The notes below the pieces were generated by a model, which saw only the letters and a list, made by a program, of their open reading frames with translations, searched no databases and was not told the DNA's origin. Positions 12,302-22,007 of a DNA stretch of 64,000 nucleotides are shown one piece after another. Position numbers and translations under genes: made by a program. This stretch comes from Melieria omissa (taxonomy: Eukaryota > Arthropoda > Insecta > Diptera > Ulidiidae). The first letter of the stretch is position 1. Every line of letters begins with the position of its first letter. The stretch lies in NCBI GenBank assembly GCA_963971225.1, contig OZ020267.1, positions 154,309,920 through 154,373,919 of the forward strand, in the 5' to 3' direction.

Positions 12302-13494
12302 TTTTGGGTTGGATAGGCTGGCTCTCTAAGTTAGATTATCGAATCGAATAAGACGTCCAATTTGCCGAAACCGTGTCAAGGTTTCGTCTACCTTCGCACC
12401 GCCATCAACAGCAGTAATGATGTCAGCCTGGAGATAAAGCGAAAGATTGATTACTCTTGCAACAAGTGCTACTACGATCTCGGTAGGCAATTGAGAAGTA
12501 GAGACCTCTCTTGACCAACAAATCTTGCACTCTATAGGATGCTCATCTGGCATGTGCTCCTCTATGGCGCTGAAGCATGGAAAATGACACGAAACGACAT
12601 AGCGGCCTTTGGAGTGTTCGAGAGGAAGGTACTTTGCAAAATGTTTGGCCCTGTTCGTGTTGGTGACGACTATTGTATACGAACAAATAACGAGCTGTAT
12701 GAGCTGGCTCGGTCATGTCTGCCGTATGAACGACGAAGCTCCAGCGAAAAAGGTGTTCGATGAGATGGTTGGAGGTCGACGGCGAAGAGGGAGGCCGTGT
12801 CTCTGGTGGAAAGACCAAGTTGAAGAGCCCCTGGTATCTCTTGGTGTGACCAACTGGAGAAGGCGCGCACAAAGCAGAGGCGCCTGGAGAGAAGTTTTGT
12901 GGCAGGCCGTTACACGATAACGGGTTGTCATGGCCAATTAAGTAAGTAAGTAAGTGTCAAGGCAAAAGTTGCATTGTAAATTGGAAAAGCATCTGGTTTC
13001 GACATTTCAAATATATTCTCAGTAGAAGCTCCATTCACACCAGCTACAAGTAGAACACCAATGTATACGTAGATCTCTGTGTCTGTCACTGCTTTCCAAG
13101 TTTGAGGTTCTTTATCTGGAATAGTAGCATTCAAATTTGCGACTGCATGAGTCTCTGACGGAGTCCTCCTTGGTTCCGAATAATGTTATGACATCTAATA
13201 CGACTGCTAGTGGGTTCCTGTTTCCTTCACTGCATGCCGTCTTTGCCGTAGAAGCCGGCTCATCGACTTGAACACCTTCTATTTCGTCATCAGTAGACAT
13301 ACTGCATTATCAGCTTCTTCATTATACTCAACCCCCAAATCGTGTGCGGCCTCAGACTCCTCTTCTTGGCTATCATCTTCTGAATCGGCACTCAGCATTT
13401 GCCTACCCAATTCTTCTAGCGATACTTGGTGCTGTTCGTAGGATAAAACAATGCTCATTCCATACAAATAGCTTGTATTCCCCCATAGGTACAA
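12302..13494 (-). pseudogene. piggyBac-type transposase remnant (N-terminal part)
   Basis: Reading leftward from about 13494, the minus strand gives an acidic N-terminal region (SADSEDDSQEEESEAAHD, about 13340-13390). It then shifts frame near 13290 and continues to a segment with TWKAVTDTEIYVYIGVLLVAG, here cited only as the block around 13060-13100, followed by MSKPDAFPIYNATF (about 12975-13015). An acidic head followed by a W-x-x-V-T-x-x-E-I-x-x-x-I-G-x-L-L pattern is typical of the DDE_Tnp_1_7 family of piggyBac transposases. The frame is cut by an RTE copy. On the far side of it (12326-12372) the reading resumes with RFRQIGRLIRFDN, which fits the family's R-F-x-x-I-x-R-x-x-R-F-D-(D/N) block, and then hits a stop. 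The catalytic aspartates and the C-terminal zinc-binding region are absent. It is not functional. Confidence 0.75.
12382..12954 (+). mobile_element. 5'-truncated RTE-type LINE, 3' end
   Basis: The plus strand encodes the C-terminal part of an RTE-clade endonuclease-reverse transcriptase, broken by frameshifts and stops. At the start it reads FVYLRTAINSSNDVSLEIK (about 12385-12440), matching the region after the polymerase core. At the end (12690-12918) it carries the clade's characteristic tail: W-L-G-H-V-C-R-M, then G-R-R-R-R-G-R-P, W-W-K-D-Q-V-E and W-R-R-R-A-Q-x-R. The frame is followed by a short (TAAG)n tail at 12939-12955, the simple-repeat 3' end usual in RTE elements. GTGTCAAGG occurs at 12373-12381 and again at 12955-12963, a clean 9-bp target duplication. 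Removing one copy plus the insert brings the two halves of the piggyBac transposase remnant back together, which confirms the boundaries. Confidence 0.88.
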
Positions 13495-13694
13495 ATGTAC
13501 CTATGCGGATCATAATCGCACTACTATTTTGTAAACCCATACTGTTACTCCCACGCCCCTTCTTTTTTTACTCCCACTTCAGAAATAGGTTCAAAATACA
13601 TCAATAGAGGATAACCTGAAACCGCATTAGTTTCAATGCTCATTTGCGATTGTGGTCGCAATTAAAATAGCGTCATAGGTACATTTGTACCTAT
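13485..13694. repeat. Right subterminal palindrome pair of piggyBac-type element
   Basis: Two copies of the 20-bp palindromic motif lie at 13485-13504 and 13675-13694, the second in the complementary form with ATTT in the centre. They are 190 bp apart, and the outer one ends directly against the right terminal repeat. The left end has a single copy. Confidence 0.7.
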
Positions 13695-13713
13695 CCGATC
13701 ACATGAGTGTTAA

Positions 13714-15174
13714 GTGAATAACACCCATTGAAATCGGAACTTACGAAAGTTGGTCTAAGACGTATTGGGGACCTATTGCACCGATTGGTCGCAAAGGGGT
13801 TAACTTCATATAAAATTTTCTCGAAATTTACCAGCAGACAAAGAGAGCGTTGGCTGAGAGAGAGTTGGCATTTCAAGGTGAAGCGAAGAGAGTATCCCAA
13901 AATCAGCTGTTTCGGCTCATAGTAAGTTTCGACCGAATTATTATTATTTTTTTTTAATTTTATATTTTATAATAATATTTGAACAATAATAATAATAGTT
14001 CTACAAATAAATACCTAGCAACACTGGCAACAGAAACCTTCGGTTGTCGACCGAATTTACTTTCCAGAATTATTTCAAACAATTGAAATCATACATAAAT
14101 GCTTAGTAAACATGAACAGCAATTTTCTGTGTTTATATTGTTTTTATATTAATAGATTACTGTATATTTCACTGCTTTTTGCAACTATTTTCTGCAAACC
14201 GATTGTTGGTTTTCCCAACGAATAATTCGTTGTACAAAATTTATTTGTATTTAGTTGTTATTATTTGAAATAATCAAACCTAATATTTAACTTGTTTCCA
14301 TTCACTCGGCTCGCCGCAAACAACCCCCAATGTCTTTTTGTTTATACAATTTCTCTCTTGCTCTCTCTTACTAATGCAATGCTCTCTTCCGCATCCCGAT
14401 TTGCTCTTAAGCGCCATTCAAGGCTTCCGCGGCACTTTCACCCATCCTAGCGGCCGCTCCACCTGTCAGCCGCTTCGAGCTGCGTTCCACCGCCACTCGA
14501 GCGGATTCACTTTGCTTGCAGCGGCAGTCAGCAGGCGCCGCTTTCAAGTTTGCCGTTGTTTGTTGGTACCAATTGGTACGTGTGTGCGAGAGCCACCTAC
14601 TCTGACAATAGCAACAACTAGCCTGGCAACCAACCGACCGCCCGCCCGACCGACCGGCCGACCGAACGAAAGCGCAGGAAGTGATTTGCCTGGTGTGCAA
14701 TTCAGTTGATTGGCAACGCACTTGCCGGAAGGTACGGAAAATACGAGACGCTTGCGCGAGTGACGCTTTCGCTTAAAAATTCTGTCTATGTGCTCGCCTG
14801 TTAGTTTGTTTGTCCGTGCGAAACATGCGTGCGTGTGTGTGTGTGTGTGTGTGAGTGTTGGCCGTGCATCGGCAGCCAAATAATTAAAAGTGCCATTGGC
14901 TGAAGTAAAGTTTTATGAAATTTTAAAAGCAAAAAGTTGCAATGGCGATTGAAAAGTTGTTTAGTGAAATCAAAGTCGAATGGCTACAAGTGAACGAAAG
15001 AAAGCTAAATGCGGGAAAACGCGCGTAGTTCAAATCAATTTGTTTTCAATATTTACTTATAAATAATTTTTCCAAACATTAAACTTTTTTCAGTCAACTG
15101 ATTCACTGAAGAAAAGTGAGATTCACATAATTGTTAAATAACGAAATTCAAAATTTACAAAATCTTAAAAAAAA
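13714..15174. other. Non-coding stretch with isolated TTAA end
   Basis: At 13790-13803, GGTCGCAAAGGGGTTAA reads, on the minus strand, as TTAACCCCTTTGCGACC. This is a piggyBac-like end for which I found no partner. GTCGACCGAATT-like direct repeats flank an AT-rich segment (about 13928 and 14047). A (GT)n microsatellite occupies 14829-14852. The GC-rich stretch 14420-14720 contains a CCGACCGACCGGCCGACCG run. No protein domain is seen. Confidence 0.5.
14829..14852 (+). repeat. (GT)n microsatellite
   Basis: About a dozen GT units, interrupted once by GC at the left edge, in otherwise unremarkable non-coding DNA. Confidence 0.9.
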
Positions 15175-15995
15175 TTATTAAAAAATATTTGATTCAATAA
15201 TATGTAAAAAAATTAAAATATTTTGAGCAACAATAAGAGGAACTTAAACTGACTAAAACTAATATTTTAAATGCATTTGAATATAAGAACAAACAATAAA
15301 ATTAACAACAACCAAAACAGTTATTTTATATAATAAAATAGTTTCTTTATTCAATAACATTCAATAATATGTAAAAAAAATGAATGTATTTTGAGCAAAA
15401 ATTATAAGAACTAAAACTGGCTAAAGAATAATGTATAAAATTTATTTCAATATAAGAACGAACAATAAAATTGACAACAAATCAAGTCATTCAATATAAT
15501 ATAAAGTTTCTTTACTCAATAATATGTAAACAAAGATTTTAATATTTTGAGCAAAAATAAGAGGAACTAAAACTGACTAAAACTAATATTTTTAATGCAT
15601 TTGAATATAAGAACAAACAATAAAATTAACAACAACCAAAACAAATCAAGTCATTTTATATAATAAATAGTTTCTTTATTCAATAATATTCAAAAATATG
15701 TAAAAAATAATCAAAATATTTTGAGCACATATAAGAGGAATATAAATATAATATATATATACAACATATATAATGTATTTCAATATAAGAACAAACAATA
15801 AAATTGACAACAAATCAAGTCATTCAATATAAAAAAAAAAAATTTTGTATTCAATAATATGTAAAAAATAATCAAAATATTTTGAGCAACAATAAAAGGA
15901 ACTAAAACTGACTAAAGAATATATTAAATTTATTTCAATATAAGAACAAACAATAAAATTAACGAAAACCAAAACAAATCAAGTCATTTAATATA
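15175..15995. repeat. AT-rich minisatellite/satellite array, period ~156-174 bp
   Basis: The marker TTTTGAGCA occurs at 15222, 15389, 15545, 15719 and 15880, so five units with spacings of about 167, 156, 174 and 161 bp. Each unit runs through TATTCAATAATATGTAAA, the marker, AAGAGGAACTAAAACTGACT, a TTTCAATATAAGAACAAACA block and ATAAAATTAACAACAACC, ending in AAATCAAGTCATT. Unit length varies by small indels in A/T runs. One unit carries an extra AT-rich insert near 15740-15770. The array is local, not an obvious centromeric satellite. Confidence 0.85.
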
Positions 15996-16182
15996 GTCAA
16001 AAGTTTCTTCATAATTCGTGCAAATTGCCTTCGAATATTTTCAAATATCCGCAAATATAAACTCGAAATCTTTTTGCAATATCTGTGTGATCAGTTAAGG
16101 AAGAAAGATTTAAAGATTTTGTTGTTTTGCTAATTTATGTTAAATTGTTTTAATCGTTTCATACAAATGATTTGTTTTTAAG

Positions 16183-16405
16183 TTGCCCCGAAGCAGTTGG
16201 GTTTTTCTTTCAACACCTACTTAGGCATAGCTCACCACCCCATTACGGGTGGAACCAGTTCAACAGTCGCACCTGTTGCGGCTCGTGGTGTCGGCGAGCA
16301 GAGTGTTGTCAATAGCCTCGTTAAATTACTTACCCCAAAAATGTATGCCAGCGAAAAAGCCAAAATCATCGCACAAATAAGTACACAAGACAAAGGACAA
16401 CAATA
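16183..16405 (+). other. Possible exon: open frame after a splice-acceptor-like site
   Basis: Directly after the tandem array, base composition changes sharply. TTTGTTTTTAAG at about 16171-16182 could act as a splice acceptor. From there the frame stays open for ~73 codons to a TAA at 16404-16406. It contains KLLTPKMYASEKAKIIAQIS near the end and has reasonably protein-like composition. There is no in-frame ATG early in the frame; the first methionine codon is in KMYAS. I recognise no family. The opposite strand is also open over much of the segment, which weakens the case. It could equally be untranslated exon or chance. Confidence 0.25.
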
Positions 16406-16406
16406 A

Positions 16407-18855
16407 CAAAAACAACAACAACAACACCCCACACAGCATGCCCTTTCAGCCCGCGCAGTTAACGATAATACGATTTAATTAAATACGTACACAAACACGT
16501 CGAGCAGCCGCACCAACGCCGATGTCGACGCCGACACCCGCACCCACACACACATACAACAAAACCAAATAAAAACAACCATAAAACACCTACCCCGAAA
16601 AAGCAACAAGACAGAAATACAAGCAACAAAAGGGGAGAGACACGCTGAAGTAAAAATAAAAATAAAAATGAAAATAAAACAGTGAAAGCCCGGTCCCAAT
16701 CGATCCACCAGGACCGAAGGTTGCCATAGTGAGCCCGACCGACTGACTCGGTCGCCTGGCGTTGGCGTTGGCGTTCGTTTGCGCGCCGCCATAAATCCAA
16801 ACCGCTTAAAAAAGTTTGTTAAATTTGCTTAAATATTTTGCAATGCCCGCACAGCTCACAGCCGCAAGGACAAACGCATGCGGCCGCCTGTAAGCGCGTG
16901 TCAACGTTAATGCGCCCCAAAGTATGCTATACAACGGCGTTAACAGTAAATTTGTTAGATTTCACAAAAGCAAAAAAGTCAGAAAGCAGCACCGGGCAAA
17001 GGGCATCGATAAATGTGGATGCCCAACGACAACGACAGCAACACAGATGGCGAAGATCTGAAAAAAAGGATTAGCACTGAGCATTTTTTTTGTTGTGTTT
17101 GCCTTTGTTAAGCAGCCGTTGCGTGATTGTCTGTTATTGTTGTAATGAAAAGCTAAGTCGACGGGCGTCCGTTGTGCGTCGGTGTGTTGACCGTTCGTTG
17201 CGCGCCGGCTCGCTGGTCGTTTGTGCGGCCGCTGGCCGAAGGAAATTGCCGTTGCCACCTGCTGTTTTCTGCGGGGGGGGGGGGTGGGGGGCGGCGATGG
17301 GATTGCGAGAGCAGCAAATCGGATGCACTATGCCAACGAACCAAATCGTCTCGAAACAATGCGAAAAGCAGTGAAACCAGCGCTCAGGAAAAAACTACAC
17401 GAAAAGAAAAACAATTGCCGCTGACAGACGACAAAGAGGCGCTGCAAGTGCCGAGGGCGACTCATTCGTCATTGTCGTTTAGCCATTAATTTTGTTGTTG
17501 TTATCGTAAGCCGTCAAATTGGTTGATTCGAGCTTCGAGCAAACACTTAGCCAGCAAATAAACACCGAAATGCTGCATTTCGCATGAATCTCTCTTCACT
17601 TGGCAGTTTTTCAGCAGATTCATTAATTTCCCAAATCTGCGCTCGTCTTCAATATTTCGTCGTTTCAGTTTGTTGCAAGTCAGCCGACCAACTGTGGCAC
17701 TGGCAGCCTTTTTCATATCTCACTTTCCGTCTATCTGACTGTTGCGAACAAACGAGTTTGCGGGTACAAATGAACTCAGCTGTTCCCGATTGTTGTGATC
17801 TAAAATTCGATTCAACCCGCAAAAACGCCTCGTCGATTTGGCGCAGCTCGTCACGCATTTCTCGCCACATTTACTTGCAACAACTTCTGCCCTCATTTCG
17901 CTGCGTCACTAAGTTTCTTTTTATGGCTGTCCTCCGTTCACTGCGTCTGATGCTCTGTCCCGTCCGCCTTATCTCTTGCGACAAGTCTTCGTTGTTATTT
18001 CTGGCCTCTTTGCGCCGAAGCGCTAATTCGGACAAGTTTACTCGGTCGCTCGTAGGTTGCCTTATCTGCGATCGATTTAAAATAACTGCTTAAAATATAT
18101 CAAATAATGCGCGCAAATTGCGAGTCACTAAAGAGTTAGTTGGGATGCGAGGGGCGGGGATGGAGCGAAGATGGCCATAAAAATTGTAGCGCGCCCTTTT
18201 TTGCCATTAAGTGCTGCAAAATAAATGGCAGTGCACGCACACACACGCAAACCTGCCGACTGCAGGCCACATGGGAGTAGCGCGCCGGCTGGAGCTGGGC
18301 GTGATATCATAGCCCCGCATGTCCTTGAAACTTGTAAATTAATTTGCTAAATTAATGTAAATGCTCATCCAAGCCACTGAGTACGTTACGGGCGTATTTT
18401 TGTGCATTCATTCATTCATGCGCTCGCAACACGCCCAGAGGAATTAATTAGCGCGCAGCGCGCCGAAACTCACTGAACCCCAAAAGACGGCCGGTCCGTG
18501 AGTGGGCAGAGGGACAGAGGCAGAAATGGAAGAGCGTCTTTGCACACCTGTGAAGCTGGACCAAATGTAACACTTTAGTGGGGCCAGAAAAGCTAAAATT
18601 AAACCTTTCGACCCCAAAGTTGCCTGAGAGCAACTTCGCCTTTTTGTTATCTTATAGTAAAAGCAGCGATTGATTTATGTGTTAAATTTTAGTAGGCACC
18701 TACAAATTCATATTTTTAGAAGTGAATTCAAAGCAAATTACAAAAATTTTACTGGGCCCAAAATAATTTAAAATCATTTGCAGAGATATCAAAGAAAGTT
18801 TGTGTTCTATTTGAAGTCTACGAATTGAGCGCGTTTGATCAAAACCCGGTTTCCT
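16407..18855. other. Non-coding stretch, GC-variable
   Basis: The segment contains CAA/AAC runs (16395-16430), an AAAATAAAAATAAAA tract (about 16650), a G-rich run of 12 or more G with one T interruption (17273-17291; potential G-quadruplex) and CT-rich sequence at 17580-18090. The CT-rich part supports a 169-codon open frame that looks like chance. No domain or RNA gene is recognised. Confidence 0.5.
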
Positions 18856-19388
18856 TTAACCCTTTCGCTACAGGTTTTTACAGGGGAAAGTTACAATTTT
18901 AAATTTTACGTCTTAGACTTCTATGTGGTTGTATTAGCAACATTCCATAAGAAATTTTTTAATTTTTATACTCGGACCCTGTATTTTAGAATGTTTTTCT
19001 ATCAGAGCAACCACGTCGTTGTGGCTGTAATAATTAATTTAACATTAAACTTTTAACGCATAACGAAAATTTGAATATTTCTTCATTTACTTCAGCCACA
19101 ATTAAAAAAAAAAATATAAGTATATAAATTGAAAGAAAACGTTTAATTAAAAAGTTATCTAAAGTTTACTGCTTCTTCTTCCTTTACTATGTCAAGATAT
19201 AGTATTACAAAAACGTGTATACTTCTCTTCTTTAAGCTTTAATATTCAGTTTAATAATTTCGTATTTTTCCTAAAACTTCAAACTATTCTAAGTACCAAC
19301 AAAAAAATGTATTCTTGCAACCATAGAGGGTTCCAGACGTCCACAAAGTAGCATGTGCCATATGGCAACAAAATAGCAAAAGGGTTAA
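18856..19388. mobile_element. TTAA-flanked ~530-bp MITE, copy 2 (both ends intact)
   Basis: TTAA at 18856-18859 and 19385-19388 flank a 525-bp interior. The inverted ends are CCCTTTCGCTACAGG at the left and CCCTTTTGCTATTTTG at the right (read inward). The right end also carries the palindrome TTGCCATATGGCA also seen in copy 1. The order of shared blocks is reversed relative to 9782-10312, so the two copies are inserted in opposite orientation. No transposase is encoded. Confidence 0.85.
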
Positions 19389-19484
19389 TAATGGTTATAT
19401 AAAATCAAAAAGTAATAATTTTGTATTTTTCCATAAATATTAAATAGTTTTTCTGTAATTGAAAAATATTGATACAAAATTTAT

Positions 19485-19904
19485 TTAACCCGTTTCGAGC
19501 TTAAATTGTTCAAAAGTAAACTAGCTCTGTGTCGTGTGCAGACTTCTCAGTGTTTCATGATTTAACCTTCAAGCGGGCGCGCGGTCATTTATAACCGCAG
19601 CGGTCGCGCGTAATCGAAAAGACCTACGGGATATAATAGAGAAATAAAGCACTAATTATACAATAATTATTTATTTTTTTGTACACAGATATATAATTAT
19701 TGTATTTTAAGTCTAATTGGTGAAAACAAGTAATTAAAAAAGGACAGGCTACTAGAAATTAGAAATACATGTGACGAGTAATAATAATGTTACGAACGAA
19801 AATGTATTCAGCACGGTCGATTCGAAGCCACGCGCCCGCTTGAAGGTTAAATACCAAGAAGTAATATCGAGACATAAGATAAAATTCGGGGTCGAAAGGG
19901 TTAA
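19485..19904. mobile_element. TTAA-flanked MITE, outer element of a nested pair
   Basis: The left end is TTAACCCGTTTCGAGC (19485) and the right end, read inward, TTAACCCTTTCGACCCC (ending 19904). The termini resemble those of the 530-bp family (CCCTTTCG), but the interior differs. It is interrupted by a second TTAA element at 19562-19850, leaving about 77 bp and 54 bp of its own sequence. Confidence 0.65.
19562..19850. mobile_element. TTAA-flanked MITE, inner element of a nested pair
   Basis: The ends TTAACCTTCAAGCGGGCGCG (left) and its near-perfect inverted copy at the right (CGCGCCCGCTTGAAGGTTAA) give a ~20-bp terminal repeat including the TTAA. A GC-rich inverted pair follows the left end (ATAACCGCAGCGGTCGCGCG). 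The interior is AT-rich and non-coding. The total of 289 bp is typical of a MITE. Confidence 0.8.
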
Positions 19905-21345
19905 GCATAATTCTTATGTTTTCATTGGATTCTTTTTTCGTACGACAAGTATTTATCTGAAAATTAAATCAAGATTATTTCTGCACCTGCACCTGCAACA
20001 ATCAACGTGTCGACGGTTTCTAGCAGCGTCGACTTTGTGCTACTTTTGGCCGCATTCACGGTTTTCTCCGGCTTTGGAGCATTTATGACGTTAATATGCT
20101 TTAATAAAAATGCCAGAAATTCCGCAGCCAATGTGCGCTCGTATAGCTCGGCATATGTGACTGTGTGGGTGTGAGAGTGAAGGAATTCTCGGCGTGCTGC
20201 AAATTTTATTATCTTCTTGCTTGGCACTGCTATAGCAACAACAACAATAACAACAACAATGTTAAGGGCAAAAACAAATGCGGAAAACGCTGTGCAATAA
20301 GTTGCTCAGCCCTCGCCCGACGCCGAGCGGCGCGTAATGGGCGCGTCGTGCGGTTGCAGCAGTTTCGTATTATTATTTTTGTTATTTATATTCATGTGCA
20401 GACATTTTCGCAAATAAAGCAAAAGCCCAAGATTTGTCAGCCGGAGCGGAGCAGACGGGCCGCAGAAACAAAGCAGTGGCAGGCAGGCAAATGTAATGCC
20501 GACATGTTCGTGAAAAGCGTTTAACATTTTTATGCGACAATCAAGTGCGCCCGATAAGGATAACGTCGGGCGCAGACAAAGCGCAGGCGGCGAGCCGACA
20601 ACCGAAAAGAACAACTTTGCGAAGCTTGAAGCAAAAGCAAGGCCCAACGACTCACGCCGCCAGCGCAGCAGTGCTGTAAAGGCCGCGGCGAGGGGCAGTG
20701 AATCTCTTTGCGTGATTGCTGGAGATGAGCGGAAAATGTGCCAAGGTCGGCGGCGCTTGCAAGCAATTTCGAAGTCGCCATTAGAAGTGCGAGTGTGCGA
20801 TTCAACTTCACCGCCAATGAATTTTTACTGCTTCACGCCAACAACATTGGCATTGGCGATGTTCGGCGTGCGCGTGCAGTTATTTCCAGACCATTTGATT
20901 CAACTTTGCGCATAATTTTCAAAGCGCACCAAAACAAAGTACACTTACACACACACGCACATACACGACCATAAACATGTGTGGGCGCGCTTTTACTTTT
21001 CGAAATTAATTTTTTATTCAGTGTTTCAGTTTGTTGTAATGGTTTTTGGCGGCTGGCATCGCCGTGAATCGTCGTAAAAATTTGTGTTCCCCAAATGTGT
21101 GCAAAATTGTTTCCAGTGCTTTTCGAATTGGCATTTTTCACTTGCATTTTAGCCAACAACAATTTTGGGCAATGGCCAGCGGGCTCAGCGACTGTCAGCT
21201 ACGAAACGCTGCAGCGTGAAAATCGCCAAACGGTCTAAATGAGCAAAAACAGCAGAAAACCCTTCAAAGGCAAATTCAAATTGAAATTAAATAAAACAAC
21301 AACAATAACTAACAAAATAACACCAACAACGCGAATCGCCCGAAA
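19905..21345. other. Non-coding; probable upstream/5'-untranslated region of next exon
   Basis: No conserved frame is seen. The last ~110 bp before the ATG (21240-21345) are CAA/AAT-rich without a long frame, as in many fly 5'-untranslated leaders. A TATA-like or initiator element cannot be assigned with confidence. A (CAA)n tract lies at about 20234-20260. Confidence 0.4.
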
Positions 21346-21781
21346 ATGTCGCACACGAATTCCCGCCTCATCTCGCCGCCGTACTTTCGGCGCACCGCTG
21401 CCGGCGCTGTGCCCGGCGTGGCCACGCAGGTTGCAGCACACGCGACCACAACGACAACAGTGCTAGCGGCAACTGCGACAGCTCATAGTAGCGTCAGCAG
21501 CATTACAAGCATAACAACAACTAATACAGCAGCGACAATGACGGCGACAGCGACGACCTGTGTGACGCATGTGAGCAGCTGCGAAAGAGGAATTGGTGCG
21601 GGCACCCACCTCGCAGCGGCCAACAGGCGCGCCACCAACTCGTCGCCGTCCTCCTGTCCGGACTCGCCCATAAGACGCGTTTCGTCCAGCCTGAAGAACT
21701 CGGCCATGGGTTTCGCCTCGCGCTTCTTCAACAAATGCAAAGCGGCCACATTCACCGTTGACGGCGCCACGTACACAATAG
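21346..21781 (+). CDS. First coding exon of an unidentified gene (partial)
   Basis: An ATG in a good fly context (CGAAAATGTCG) opens a 145-codon frame that ends at a consensus donor, G|GTGAGT, leaving a split codon in phase 1. The first ~95 residues are low-complexity, rich in Thr, Ala and Ser (ATTTTTVLAATATAHSS). The last ~45 are very different and look conserved: SSPSSCPDSPIRRVSSSLKN, then AMGFASRFFNKCKAATFTVD (about residues 119-138), ending GATYTI. The Ser-Pro-rich part (PDSPIRRVSSS) has the look of a phosphorylated regulatory segment. Codon use is GC-ending, like the DUF229 genes and unlike the surroundings. No signal peptide or membrane segment is evident. I do not recognise the family. 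The rest of the gene is not obvious within the window, so the following intron would be long. Confidence 0.65.
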
Positions 21782-21787
21782 GTGAGT
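21782..21787 (+). other. Splice donor GTGAGT
   Basis: GTGAGT follows AATAG, a strong match to the 5' splice-site consensus. The reading frame changes character at this point: an acidic SDSDSDLK repeat follows and then a stop. Confidence 0.6.
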
Positions 21788-22007
21788 CGGATTCGGATTC
21801 GGATTTAAAGAGAAACTGGACGAGGCGACATTAAATTCAATGTTTGTACAAGTATTCAAATTGCTTCCAGTGTCCATTACAAAGGACAACAAATGAATTT
21901 TTGCATATCGTATTCGTTCAAGGATATCATTGCATGTCAGAATACGTAGGCATTTTTCTTGGTAAAAATGTATCTTTGCAACATTATATCTTTTAGTTTA
22001 CTCGTAC

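Larger units (their letters stand above)
12107..13713. mobile_element. Decayed piggyBac-type element with TTAA ends, split by an RTE insertion
   Basis: Bounded by TTAA at 12107-12110 and 13710-13713. Just inside each TTAA is a matching inverted repeat, CACTCGTGTGATCGGGTAG at the left and CACTCATGTGATCGGATAG at the right (read inward). A 20-bp palindromic motif, ATAGGTACAAATGTACCTAT, lies near the left end (12154-12173) and twice near the right end. The minus strand holds an N-terminal fragment of a piggyBac-type transposase. It is frameshifted, interrupted by an RTE element at 12382-12954, and lacks the region that would carry the catalytic aspartates. The element is dead but its ends are unusually readable. 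Confidence 0.85.

Noticed and set aside
17584..18093. 169-codon frame, + strand
   Set aside because: Lies in CT-rich DNA, which inflates Ser/Leu/Cys frames. No domain, and another frame is open on the opposite strand.
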